A stretch of DNA of 64,000 nucleotides, from NCBI RefSeq assembly GCF_008704205.1, contig NZ_VXLC01000001.1:682001-746000 (forward strand), in the 5' to 3' direction. Position numbers and translations under genes: made by a program. Below the pieces are notes generated by a model. The model was not told the DNA's origin, ran no database searches, and saw nothing but the letters and a program-made list of their open reading frames with translations. Positions 52,006-60,576 of this stretch are shown piece by piece. Every line of letters begins with the position of its first letter. Within the stretch, counting starts at the first letter, position 1. The stretch is from Nocardia colli. Lineage in GTDB: Bacteria; Actinomycetota; Actinomycetes; Mycobacteriales; Mycobacteriaceae.

Positions 52006-54257
52006 GCTCGTCTCGGCGGCGGCGCGGCGGCTCGGGAGACAAACCGGAGACCGCGCCGTACGCCTCGATCGCCGGCTTCAACGAGTTGGAGACCGTCCCC
52101 GCCCGCAAGCGGCATGCGCGCGCGACACGGGAGCCGAAGACACCCCGGCAGGCACCCGATCCGAATCGTCCGCCGCGCACCCGCGGCGAACGCTTCCGGC
52201 GCTTGGTGCTGGCCCTGTTCATCATCTTCGGCGCGGTCCCCGCTCTGCTGTTCGTGCTCGTCTACTGGAGCGCGGAAATCCCCGGTCCGGATTCGGTGCA
52301 GACCAATCAGATCGCCACCGTGCTGGCCTCGGACGGCAGCACGGTGATCGCCAAAGTCGTACCACCCAACGGCAATCGGACGCCGATCTCGCTCGCCGAG
52401 GTGCCGCAGTCGACCCGCGACGCGATGCTCTCCGCCGAAGACCGCAATTTCTACACCAACCCCGGCTACTCGACCTCCGGCTTCCTGCGTGCCGCCCGGG
52501 ACAACCTGCTCGGCCGGGACAACGCGGGCGGCGGCTCCACCATCACCCAGCAGTACGTGAAGAACGCCTTCCTCGGCTCCGAGCGCACGCTCACCCGGAA
52601 GATGCGCGAGCTGATCATCTCGGCCAAGATGGCCCGGCAGTGGAGCAAGGACGACATCCTCGCCGCGTACCTCAACACCATCTACTACGGGCGCGGCTCC
52701 TACGGCATCGCCGCGGCGGCCAAGGTCTACTTCAACAAGCCGGTGAACCAGCTGACGCTGGCCGAGGGCGCGGTGCTGGCCGCGCTGGTGCGCACGCCGT
52801 CGATCCTGGACCCGGAAACGCACCTGCCCGACCTGACCGCGCGCTGGAAGTACGTGCTCGACGGCATGGTCGAGATGGGCGTGCTCTCCCCGGGCAACCG
52901 CGACGCCACGGTCTTCCCGCCGATCATCCCGCTCAACGAGATCCCGGACGACAACGTGGCGCGCGGCCCGGAGGGCCTGATCCGCGCCCAGGTGGTCCGC
53001 GAACTGCGCTCCTCCGGCATCAGCGACCACGAACTCGACACCGGCGCCCTGCAGATCACCACCACGATCGACGCGAAGGCGCAGCAGTCGGTGCTGGACA
53101 CCGTGCGCGACCGGCTCAGCGGGCAGCCGCCCGAGCTGCGCGCCGCGATCGTGTCGATCGACCCGCGCTCCGGCGCGGTGCGTGCCTACTTCGGCGGCAC
53201 CGACGGCATCGGCTACGACTACGCGCAGGCGCCGCTGCAGACCGGGTCGGCGTTCAAGCCGTTCGCGGTGATCGCCGCGCAGCAGCAGAGCATTCCGTTG
53301 AATCGCATGCTGGACAGTTCCCCGGTCACCGACCGCGGCACCAAGATCACCAACGTGGACGGCGAGACGTGCGGCCGGTGCAGCATGGCCGAGGCGCTCA
53401 AGCGCTCGCTCAACACGAGCTTCTACCGGCTGACCATGTCCATGTTCGACGGGCCGAAGGCGATCGCCGACGCGGCGCACGCGGCGGGCATTCCGGACGA
53501 GATCCCCGGCGTCGCGGGCAAGACCCTGACCGAGGACGGCGGGCGGCCGCTGAACGGAATCGTGCTGGGGCAGTACCTCGTTCGCCCGATCGACATGGCC
53601 TCGGCGTACGGGACGATCGGCGCGTCCGGCGTCTATCACCAGCCGTATTTCGTGCAGCGCGTGGTGACCGGCGACGGACGCGTGCTGCTGGACCGCGGCG
53701 CGCCCGAGCAGCAGACCGGCAAGCAACTGCCGGAGGGACAGCAGCGCATCCCGCGCGCCATCGCCGACAACACCACCCAGGCGATGACCCCGATCGCCGC
53801 GTACTCCAACGGCCACGCCCTGGCCGGCGGCCGCCCGTCCGCGGCCAAGACCGGCACCACCCAGCTCGGCGAATCCAAGCTGAACAAGGACGCCTGGATG
53901 ATCGGCTACACCCCGTCGCTGTCCACCGCGGTCTGGATCGGCACCGAACAGTCGCAGCCGATCCACACCGCCCGCGGCACCGACATCTACGGGTCCGGTC
54001 TGCCCGCCGACATCTGGAAGCAGGTGATGGACGGCGCGCTGGCCGGCACGCCGAACGAGCAGTTCCCGGCCGCGCCCGCGGCGGCGGATATCGCGGCCGC
54101 GCCGCCGGCGGCGAACAAGCCGTCCGGCGGTCCCTACGACATCTTGAATCCACCGCCGGGGCCGCCACGCGAACCGATCGTCATCATCCCGCCGGCGCCG
54201 CAAACACCTAAGGAAGTGGAAATTTTTCCCGGACTGACCATCCCGGTGCCTGGATAG
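52002..54257 (+). CDS. Class A penicillin-binding protein (bifunctional transglycosylase/transpeptidase)
   Basis: A 751-residue class A PBP that polymerises and cross-links peptidoglycan. A basic cytoplasmic start is followed by one membrane helix at about 66-88. The GT51 domain has AEDRNFYTNPG and GGGSTITQQYVKN. The transpeptidase domain has the SxxK motif SAFK (Ser416, Lys419), SLNTS and KTGTTQ. The end is Pro-rich. GTG at 52002. A second class A PBP of the same build lies 3.5 kb downstream, and the two share many blocks, such as KMRELxISAKMARQWSKD. Confidence 0.94.
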   Translation: MSSSRRRRGGSGDKPETAPYASIAGFNELETVPARKRHARATREPKTPRQAPDPNRPPRTRGERFRRLVLALFIIFGAVPALLFVLVYWSAEIPGPDSVQTNQIATVLASDGSTVIAKVVPPNGNRTPISLAEVPQSTRDAMLSAEDRNFYTNPGYSTSGFLRAARDNLLGRDNAGGGSTITQQYVKNAFLGSERTLTRKMRELIISAKMARQWSKDDILAAYLNTIYYGRGSYGIAAAAKVYFNKPVNQLTLAEGAVLAALVRTPSILDPETHLPDLTARWKYVLDGMVEMGVLSPGNRDATVFPPIIPLNEIPDDNVARGPEGLIRAQVVRELRSSGISDHELDTGALQITTTIDAKAQQSVLDTVRDRLSGQPPELRAAIVSIDPRSGAVRAYFGGTDGIGYDYAQAPLQTGSAFKPFAVIAAQQQSIPLNRMLDSSPVTDRGTKITNVDGETCGRCSMAEALKRSLNTSFYRLTMSMFDGPKAIADAAHAAGIPDEIPGVAGKTLTEDGGRPLNGIVLGQYLVRPIDMASAYGTIGASGVYHQPYFVQRVVTGDGRVLLDRGAPEQQTGKQLPEGQQRIPRAIADNTTQAMTPIAAYSNGHALAGGRPSAAKTGTTQLGESKLNKDAWMIGYTPSLSTAVWIGTEQSQPIHTARGTDIYGSGLPADIWKQVMDGALAGTPNEQFPAAPAAADIAAAPPAANKPSGGPYDILNPPPGPPREPIVIIPPAPQTPKEVEIFPGLTIPVPG

Positions 54258-54445
54258 CGATGATGCTGTGACCTTCCTGCACCCAGGGGAACGGATGACA
54301 TGGCAGCATCGTTTGCCAGAGTGAGAGCGAACAGCGAGTGTGTCGGACAAGGCCGACGCCGATGCCGCGGGATCGATGCGGAAGGATATGCGCTCGAGCG
54401 ACGACGCCGCCAATTGGAGACAGACGAGACATAGGGGCTACGCCG

Positions 54446-54904
54446 GTGGATTTCAATGTCGTTGACCAACCCGAGACGCTGGTGGCGGGAACAGTACTTC
54501 GCAGCCCGGCGCTCGCGGTCGAAGGACCGCGCCGCGCGAAAGTCGAAGAGGCGTGGAAGCGCAACCTGGCCCGCCAGCTGCCCGGGCCGCCGACGACCGC
54601 GTACGTCGACCACGCGCCGGAAATCAATTCGTATTTAACTCATATCGTCGGCTACCGCTGCCGCAGCGTGGACGACTTATTGCCCGGTGATGTGCTCGCC
54701 AGGGTGCCCGCGGGCAAGTTCGCCCGGTTCATCGCCAGCGGCGACAACCTGGGCGACACCATCGTGCACATCTGGCGCTCGGTGTGGGACGCCGAGGCCG
54801 CGGGCCGGTTCGTGCGCGCCTACACCGGCGATTGGGAGCACTATCCCGACGCGCGCACGGCCGAAGTCTTCGTAGCGCTGGCAGACGATCAAGTCGACGG
54901 GTAG
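54446..54904 (+). CDS. GyrI-like/effector-binding domain protein, first copy
   Basis: A 152-residue protein with a stand-alone effector-binding (GyrI/AraC C-terminal type) fold: PETLVAGTVLRSPALAVEG, HIVGYRCRSVDDLLPGDVLARVPAGKFARF and DTIVHIWRSVW. These domains bind small molecules. GTG at 54446 gives a match with the next gene's start (VDFNVVDQPE against MDFEIVTLDE). The 188-base region upstream holds no clear gene. It is followed by a paralogue after ten bases. Confidence 0.75.
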   Translation: MDFNVVDQPETLVAGTVLRSPALAVEGPRRAKVEEAWKRNLARQLPGPPTTAYVDHAPEINSYLTHIVGYRCRSVDDLLPGDVLARVPAGKFARFIASGDNLGDTIVHIWRSVWDAEAAGRFVRAYTGDWEHYPDARTAEVFVALADDQVDG

Positions 54905-54914
54905 GAACAACACT

Positions 54915-55340
54915 GTGGACTTCGAGATTGTCACGTTGGACGAAAGCCTGGTCGCCGGACTGACCGTCCCGCTCGCCGGACGCGAGGTGACCGCGCGCGA
55001 CCTCGACCTGGTGAACTTCACCTGGGACCGCTACCTGGCGCGGGAGAAGAGCGTGCCCCGGGTGGCCGCCTACATCGGCCAGAACGACCACGCCGTCGCC
55101 GTGCTCGGCTACGAGGTGGCGTCGATGGACGACATGGACGCCGGCGACGTGCTCACCCGCGTCCCGCACGGCCGCTACGCCAAGTTCGTCGTCTCCGACA
55201 AGCCCTACGACCTGCTGCGCACCGCGTGGGCACAGGTGCGCAAGGCGGAGAGCGCCGGCACCATCACCCGCTCACACACCGCGGAGATCGAGCGCTACAC
55301 GGGACCGACCTCGGTCGAGGTCTACGTCTCGCTGGACTGA
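54915..55340 (+). CDS. GyrI-like/effector-binding domain protein, second copy
   Basis: A 141-residue paralogue of the preceding protein: ESLVAGLTVPLAGREV, LGYEVASMDDMDAGDVLTRVPHGRYAKF and DLLRTAWAQVR are the same blocks in order. GTG at 54915 lies ten bases after the previous stop. The two probably work side by side or as a heterodimer. The ligand is unknown. A strong terminator follows. Confidence 0.78.
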   Translation: MDFEIVTLDESLVAGLTVPLAGREVTARDLDLVNFTWDRYLAREKSVPRVAAYIGQNDHAVAVLGYEVASMDDMDAGDVLTRVPHGRYAKFVVSDKPYDLLRTAWAQVRKAESAGTITRSHTAEIERYTGPTSVEVYVSLD

Positions 55341-55355
55341 ACCGTGCCTCGGCGC

Positions 55356-55399
55356 AAATGAGCCGGGCCCCACGAATTTTCGTGGGGCCCGGCTCATTT
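55356..55399. terminator. Strong 21-bp bidirectional terminator
   Basis: Perfect 21-base arms (55356-55376 and 55379-55399) enclose two bases. The arms end in AAA/TTT, so each strand has a short T run after the GC-rich stem. It divides the GyrI-like pair from the convergent ino1. Confidence 0.88.
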
Positions 55400-55429
55400 C
55401 GCTGGCAGAACTACTTCAGCGCTACCGCG

Positions 55430-56530
55430 TTACTCGGCGCCGATGATGAACGCTTCCAGCTGGGTGCGGGCGACGTCGTCGGCCAGCTGCTGGGGCGGGG
55501 ACTTCATCAGGTAGGCCGAGGCCGGGATGACCGGGCCGCCGATGCCGCGGTCCTTGGCGATCTTCGCGGCGCGCACCGCGTCGATGATGATGCCCGCCGA
55601 GTTCGGCGAGTCCCACACCTCGAGCTTGTACTCCAGGTTCAGCGGCACGTCGCCGAAGGCGCGGCCCTCGAGCCGGACGTAGGCCCACTTGCGGTCATCG
55701 AGCCAGCCGACGTGATCGGACGGGCCGATGTGCACGTCGTTGGCGGTGAGCTCCTTCTTCAGGTTGCTGGTGACAGCCTGGGTCTTGGAGATCTTCTTGG
55801 ACTCCAGCCGCTCGCGCTCGAGCATGTTCTTGAAGTCCATGTTGCCGCCGACGTTGAGCTGCATGGTGCGGTCGAGCTGCACGCCGCGGTCCTCGAACAG
55901 CTTGGCCATGACGCGGTGCGTGATGGTCGCGCCGACCTGGCTCTTGATGTCGTCACCGACGATCGGCACGCCTGCCTTGGTGAACTTCTCCGCCCACACC
56001 GGGTCGGAGGCGATGAACACCGGCAGCGCGTTGACGAAGGCGACGTTCGCGTCGATGGCGCACTGGGCGTAGAACTTGTCCGCCTCCTCCGAGCCCACCG
56101 GCAGGTAGGAGACGAGGACGTCGACGTCGTTGTCCTTCAGCACCTTGACCACGTCGACCGGCTCGGCCTCGGACAGGTCGATCGTCTCGGCGTAGTACTT
56201 GCCGATGCCGTCGAGCGTCGGACCACGCTGCACGACAACGTCGCTCGGCGGCACGTCGGAGATCTTGATGGTGTTGTTCTCGCTGGCGAAGATGGCCTCG
56301 GCGAGGTCGAAGCCGACCTTCTTCGCGTCGACGTCGAACGCGGCGACGAACTTCACGTCCCGGACGTGGTACTTGCCGAACTTGACGTGCATGAGCCCGG
56401 GCACGGTCGCGGTCTCGTCCGCGTCCTTGTAGTACTGCACACCCTGGACCAGCGAGGAAGCGCAGTTGCCCACACCTACGATGGCGACGCGAACTTCTGT
56501 GGCGTTGTCAGCCTTCTTGTCATCACTCAT
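55430..56530 (-). CDS. ino1: Inositol-3-phosphate synthase
   Basis: A 366-residue enzyme that turns glucose-6-phosphate into inositol-3-phosphate using NAD, the first step to phosphatidylinositol, mycothiol and lipomannan. It has the dinucleotide motif [63 protein letters not shown] and [13 protein letters not shown], matching Rv0046c. ATG at 56530 lies inside the end of padR, with GAGGGAAA before it, so the two overlap by eight bases and are coupled. Position is conserved across Mycobacteriales. Confidence 0.97.
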   Translation of the reverse strand: MSDDKKADNATEVRVAIVGVGNCASSLVQGVQYYKDADETATVPGLMHVKFGKYHVRDVKFVAAFDVDAKKVGFDLAEAIFASENNTIKISDVPPSDVVVQRGPTLDGIGKYYAETIDLSEAEPVDVVKVLKDNDVDVLVSYLPVGSEEADKFYAQCAIDANVAFVNALPVFIASDPVWAEKFTKAGVPIVGDDIKSQVGATITHRVMAKLFEDRGVQLDRTMQLNVGGNMDFKNMLERERLESKKISKTQAVTSNLKKELTANDVHIGPSDHVGWLDDRKWAYVRLEGRAFGDVPLNLEYKLEVWDSPNSAGIIIDAVRAAKIAKDRGIGGPVIPASAYLMKSPPQQLADDVARTQLEAFIIGAE

Positions 56531-57080
56531 GGCCGATATTTCCCTCTTTCTGTGGTGCCGCCTTCGTCGATTGCTCCGCCGCAATCAACTCGTTGAGCCA
56601 GCGCACTTCGCGCTCGCTTGATTCGAGTCCGAGCTGGTGGAGCTGCCGGGTGTAGCGATCGAGCGACCCGCTGGCCTTCTTGATCGCCTCCCGGAGTCCT
56701 TCTCGGCGCTCCTCGACCTGGCGTCGCCTGCCCTCCAGAATCCGCATCCGCGCGGCGGCGGGGGTGCGGCTGAAGAAGGCGAGGTGAACGCCGAAGCCGT
56801 CGTCGGTGTAGTTCTGCGGTCCGGTGTCGGCGAGCAGTTCGCTGAACCGTTCGCGTCCTGCCGGAGTCAGTTGGTAGACGCGGCGGGCTCGGCGCGTGAC
56901 CACGCCCGCCGGGATCTCCTCGGCGATCAGCCCGTCCGACTGCATGCGGCGCAGCGTCGGATAGAGCGATCCGTAGGAGAAGGCCCGAAACGCGCCGAGC
57001 AGGCCGGTCAGCCGCTTGCGCAGCTCGTAGCCGTGCATGGGCGATTCGAGGAGCAGCCCGAGGATTGCCAGCTCGAGCAC
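56523..57080 (-). CDS. PadR-family transcriptional regulator
   Basis: A 185-residue PadR protein. The winged helix is [42 protein letters not shown] and the wing [14 protein letters not shown]; the C-terminal half is the helical dimerisation domain ([23 protein letters not shown] in overlapping blocks). It is the counterpart of Rv0047c. GTG at 57080 follows GGGAGGTGA. A perfect 17-bp palindrome over its own promoter suggests it represses itself and ino1. Confidence 0.93.
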   Translation of the reverse strand: MLELAILGLLLESPMHGYELRKRLTGLLGAFRAFSYGSLYPTLRRMQSDGLIAEEIPAGVVTRRARRVYQLTPAGRERFSELLADTGPQNYTDDGFGVHLAFFSRTPAAARMRILEGRRRQVEERREGLREAIKKASGSLDRYTRQLHQLGLESSEREVRWLNELIAAEQSTKAAPQKEGNIGHE

Positions 57081-57133
57081 CGGGCTTCACCTCCCTGACG
57101 ATGTACAGACCTTACCGATGGATGCGACTCCAA

Positions 57134-57152
57134 ACTATATCGGACCGATATA
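57134..57152. promoter_or_regulatory. PadR operator palindrome over padR-ino1 promoter
   Basis: TATATCGG-A-CCGATATA (57136-57152) is a perfect 8-1-8 palindrome. A minus-strand TATAGT -10 box (57134-57139) overlaps its edge, 54 bases before padR. Two further half-sites (CGATATA at 57171-57177, ACCGAT at 57181-57186) lie nearby. Repression of padR-ino1 is the simple reading; the DUF5318 gene on the other strand might also be affected. Confidence 0.65.
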
Positions 57153-57250
57153 ACCGTGCACAGTCCTGGTCGATATAAAGACCGATCTACCGGGTGCCTG
57201 ATACCCCTGAGCCAGGGCGGCCCTTCGGCAACACCGCTACTCTGGTTCTC

Positions 57251-57661
57251 GTGCGAATCCAGCGGCAGGTGGTCGACTACGCCCTTCGGCGTCGGTCGTT
57301 GCTGGCTGACGTGTATGCGGGCCGCGTCGATGTCGCCTCGGTATGTGATGCGAATCCCTACCTGCTGCGTGCGGCGAAGTTCCACGGTCGGGGGAGCGAG
57401 GTCACATGCCCGATCTGCCGGAAAGAACAGCTCACGCTTGTATCTTGGGTCTACGGCGACGGTCTCGGGCCGGTGGCGGGTTCGGCCCGCACTCCGGAGG
57501 AGCTGACCCGCCTCGCCGAGACTCGTGAGGAGTTCTCGGTCCATGTCGTCGAGGTATGCCGCAGCTGCAGCTGGAATCATCTGGTGCAGTCCTACGTCCT
57601 CGGTACCACGCCGGCGCCAACACGGCGCCGCACCGGGACCCGGCGCACCGCAGCCGAATGA
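57251..57661 (+). CDS. DUF5318 family zinc-ribbon-like protein
   Basis: A 136-residue protein matching Rv0049: RIQRQVVDYALRRRSLLADVY, VCDANPYLLRAAKFHG, then CPICRKEQ and CRSCSWNH, two CxxC pairs that should bind one zinc. The end is a short basic tail. GTG at 57251 gives the family N-terminus; a longer frame starts at 57194. It stands just before ponA1 in mycobacteria as well. The function is unknown. Confidence 0.88.
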   Translation: MRIQRQVVDYALRRRSLLADVYAGRVDVASVCDANPYLLRAAKFHGRGSEVTCPICRKEQLTLVSWVYGDGLGPVAGSARTPEELTRLAETREEFSVHVVEVCRSCSWNHLVQSYVLGTTPAPTRRRTGTRRTAAE

Positions 57662-57758
57662 AGTGCCTGGTCATCTGCCCGTCGGATGACTCGCGGAGCC
57701 AACACGTGTCCGCTGCGGTCGAGATGACCGCCCCGAGCCATCCGCAACGTTACGAGTT

Positions 57759-60494
57759 ATGGAGATCTTGTCAGTGAATTCGCCCTACGAGACTTCCCCC
57801 TACGGCGATGAACCGCATGGCGGCCGTCCTCCACGGAGTTCACAGCCTGGTCCCAATCCGTATCAGAATCCCCGTCCCGGGCCGCCGCCACCGCCTGGCG
57901 CCCGGCCGCCCGGCCCGCCGCCGGCCCAGCGCCCCGCTCCTTACCCGGGCGAGCTGCGCGGCCCGCAGCCGCAACGTCGTCCCGGACCGCCCCCGCCGCC
58001 GCACCAGCGGCCGCCGCAGGGCCGGCCCAACCCCGCACCGCCGCCCGGCGCGCAGGCGACCCAGAAGATCGAACGCAACTCGCTGAGCGACGTGGTCGCC
58101 GACCGCGGCCGGCGCGGCGGTCCGCCCACCGGGCCGCGCCCGAGCGCCGAACGCGCCCGCCGCGTCGGCGATCCCGGCAACGGCACCGGCGAACGCAGGC
58201 AGACCGCGGGTGGCCCGCCGTCCGGCCCGCCCCCGCGGCGCAACGGCGGCAGCGGCGGCGACGGTTCCGGCCCGGGCAAGCGCAAGCCCGGCGCGAAGAA
58301 GAAATCGCCGTGGCGGATCGTGCGCCGGGTCATCTACGTGCTGATGGCCATGGCCATCCTGATTCCCAGCGGCGTCTTCCTGATCGCGTACACGACTGTT
58401 TCGGTACCCAAGCCCGGTGACCTCAAAACCAATCAGGTGGCCACCATCCTGGCCGCCGACGGCGAGACCGTGGTCAGCAAAGTCGTTCCGCCGGAAGGCA
58501 ACCGGACCGACGTCACGATCGAGCAGATCCCGGCGCACGTGCGCAACGCGGTGATCGCGGCCGAGGACCGGGACTTCTACTCCAACCCCGGCTTCTCCAT
58601 CTCCGGCTTCGCCCGCGCCGCCCGCGACAACGTGCTCGGCAAGGAAAGCGCCGGCGGTGGTTCCACGATCACCCAGCAGTACGTGAAGAACGCGCTGGTC
58701 GGTGACGAACGCTCGCTCACCCGAAAGATGCGCGAGCTGGTCATCTCGGCCAAGATGGCGCGCCAGTGGAGCAAGGACGAGATCCTCACCGCGTACCTGA
58801 ACACCATCTACTTCGGTCGTGGCGCCTATGGCATCGACGCCGCCGCCAAGGCCTACTTCGGCAAGCCGGTGACCGAACTGACCGCCGCCGAGGGCGCGGT
58901 GCTCGCCGCGACCATCCAGCAGCCGTCCGGCCTGGACCCGGAAAAGAACCCCGAGGGTGCGAAGACCCGCTGGAACTACGTGCTCGACGGCATGGTCGCC
59001 GGCGGCAATCTGCCCGCGGCCGAGCGGCAGGGCATGCAGTACCCGCAGGTGGTTCCGGTGTCGACGGCCTCCAAGGACAAGACCCTGGACTCCGGTCCGG
59101 AGGGCCTGATCAAGACCCAGGTGCTCAAGGAGCTCTCCGCCGAGGGCATCAGCGAGCAGCAGATGAACACCGCGGGCCTGTCGATCACCACGACCATCGA
59201 TCCGAAGGCGCAGAAGGCCGCCGTGGACGCCGCGCAGAAGAAAATGCAGGGCGAGCCGGAGAAGCTGCGCGCCGCGGTCGTCTCGGTCAATCCGAAGACC
59301 GGTGGCGTGGTCGCCTACTACGGCGGTGACGACGGCCAGGGCTGGGACTACGCGAACGCCGGATTGCAGCCGGGCTCCTCGTTCAAGGTGTTCGGCCTCG
59401 CGGCGAATCTCGAACAGGGCGTTCCGCTTTCGCAGCTCTACGACAGCTCGCCGCTCACGGTCAACGGCATCAAGATCACCAACGTCGAAGGTGAAGGCTG
59501 CGGCATGTGCACCATCGCCGAGGCGCTGAAGCGGTCGCTGAACACCAGCTTCTACCGGATGCAGATCGATATGGGCAACGGCCCCAAGAAGATCGCGGAC
59601 ATGGCACACAAGCTCGGCATCCCGGACAACATTCCCGGCGTCGGCCCGTCGCTGACCGAGGAAGACGGCAGTGGCCCGAACAACGGCATCGTGCTCGGCC
59701 AGTACCAGTCCCGTCCGCTCGACATGGCCTCTGCCTATGCCACTTTGGCGTCCTCAGGCATCTATCACAAACCGCACTTCGTGCAAAAGGTCGTCGCCGC
59801 AGACGGCTCGGTGCTGCTGGATCGTGGTGAGGTCGCCGGCGAGAAGCGGGTCGACGCCGCGGTGGCCGATAACGTCACCGACGCGATGAAGCCGATCGCG
59901 GCGTGGTCGCGCAACCACAATCTGGCGGGCGGCCGCGACTCGGCCACCAAGACCGGCACCGCCCAGCTCGGCGAAACCGGGGAGAACAAGGACGCCTGGA
60001 TGGTCGGCTACACGCCGTCGCTGTCCACCGCGGTGTGGGTGGGCGCGGTCGACAGCACCGCGCTGCGCAACTACCAGGGCGGCATGATCTACGGTTCCGG
60101 CCTGCCGTCGGATATCTGGAAGGCCACCATGGACGGTGCGCTGGAGGGGACGAAGAACGAGACGTTCCCGAAGCCCGCACCGATCAAGGGCCAGGCGGGC
60201 GTGCCCGCGTGGTCGGCTCCGTTCACCCCGCCGTCGACCACCGACGCACCGGCGCCGCTGATCCCGCCGATCATGCTCCCGCCGCAGATCGACACCCCGT
60301 TCGGCCCGATCCAGATCCCGGGCGGGCAGCCGCGGCCGCAGGCACAGCAGCAACCGCAACAGCAGCAACCGCGCGAAGAGGGCCCGACGCCGCTGCCCGG
60401 CCAGCCGATGGCGACCGAGTCGCCGACCTCCGGCACGCCACGGCCCGGCCAGGCGGAGAGCACCGGCGCCCCACCGACCACGCGCAGCAGATAG
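57759..60494 (+). CDS. ponA1: Class A penicillin-binding protein, PonA1-like
   Basis: A 911-residue bifunctional PBP. The first 185 residues are cytoplasmic and rich in Pro, Arg and Gly, a region that in mycobacterial PonA1 binds partners and is phosphorylated. A membrane helix lies at about 192-212. The GT51 domain has AEDRDFYSNPG and GGGSTITQQYVKN; the transpeptidase has SSFK (Ser540, Lys543), SLNTS and KTGTAQ. The end is a Pro/Gln-rich tail. ATG at 57759 is the longest start; GTG at 57774 with GGAG before it is also possible. Neighbours match Rv0049-Rv0051. Confidence 0.94.
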   Translation: MEILSVNSPYETSPYGDEPHGGRPPRSSQPGPNPYQNPRPGPPPPPGARPPGPPPAQRPAPYPGELRGPQPQRRPGPPPPPHQRPPQGRPNPAPPPGAQATQKIERNSLSDVVADRGRRGGPPTGPRPSAERARRVGDPGNGTGERRQTAGGPPSGPPPRRNGGSGGDGSGPGKRKPGAKKKSPWRIVRRVIYVLMAMAILIPSGVFLIAYTTVSVPKPGDLKTNQVATILAADGETVVSKVVPPEGNRTDVTIEQIPAHVRNAVIAAEDRDFYSNPGFSISGFARAARDNVLGKESAGGGSTITQQYVKNALVGDERSLTRKMRELVISAKMARQWSKDEILTAYLNTIYFGRGAYGIDAAAKAYFGKPVTELTAAEGAVLAATIQQPSGLDPEKNPEGAKTRWNYVLDGMVAGGNLPAAERQGMQYPQVVPVSTASKDKTLDSGPEGLIKTQVLKELSAEGISEQQMNTAGLSITTTIDPKAQKAAVDAAQKKMQGEPEKLRAAVVSVNPKTGGVVAYYGGDDGQGWDYANAGLQPGSSFKVFGLAANLEQGVPLSQLYDSSPLTVNGIKITNVEGEGCGMCTIAEALKRSLNTSFYRMQIDMGNGPKKIADMAHKLGIPDNIPGVGPSLTEEDGSGPNNGIVLGQYQSRPLDMASAYATLASSGIYHKPHFVQKVVAADGSVLLDRGEVAGEKRVDAAVADNVTDAMKPIAAWSRNHNLAGGRDSATKTGTAQLGETGENKDAWMVGYTPSLSTAVWVGAVDSTALRNYQGGMIYGSGLPSDIWKATMDGALEGTKNETFPKPAPIKGQAGVPAWSAPFTPPSTTDAPAPLIPPIMLPPQIDTPFGPIQIPGGQPRPQAQQQPQQQQPREEGPTPLPGQPMATESPTSGTPRPGQAESTGAPPTTRSR

Positions 60495-60576
60495 TCCGAG
60501 CGCGGCGTCCCTGCCCAGCCGAGTGGGGACGACGCGATCCGAGCCCATAGCCGAACTCAAGGTAGCGTCGGGTGCC

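Noticed and set aside
51956..54211. A 751-codon plus-strand frame overlapping the penicillin-binding protein.
   Set aside because: It is the +2 shadow of the PBP gene: rich in Arg, no motif, no ribosome site.
54258..54445. A possible 41-codon frame (GTG near 54339) before the GyrI-like gene.
   Set aside because: It has no good ribosome site and runs into the next gene in another frame; chance in GC-rich DNA is likelier.
57980..58290. The proline/arginine-rich start of PonA1 as a separate repeat element.
   Set aside because: It is low-complexity coding sequence in frame with the PBP, typical of PonA1 N-termini.
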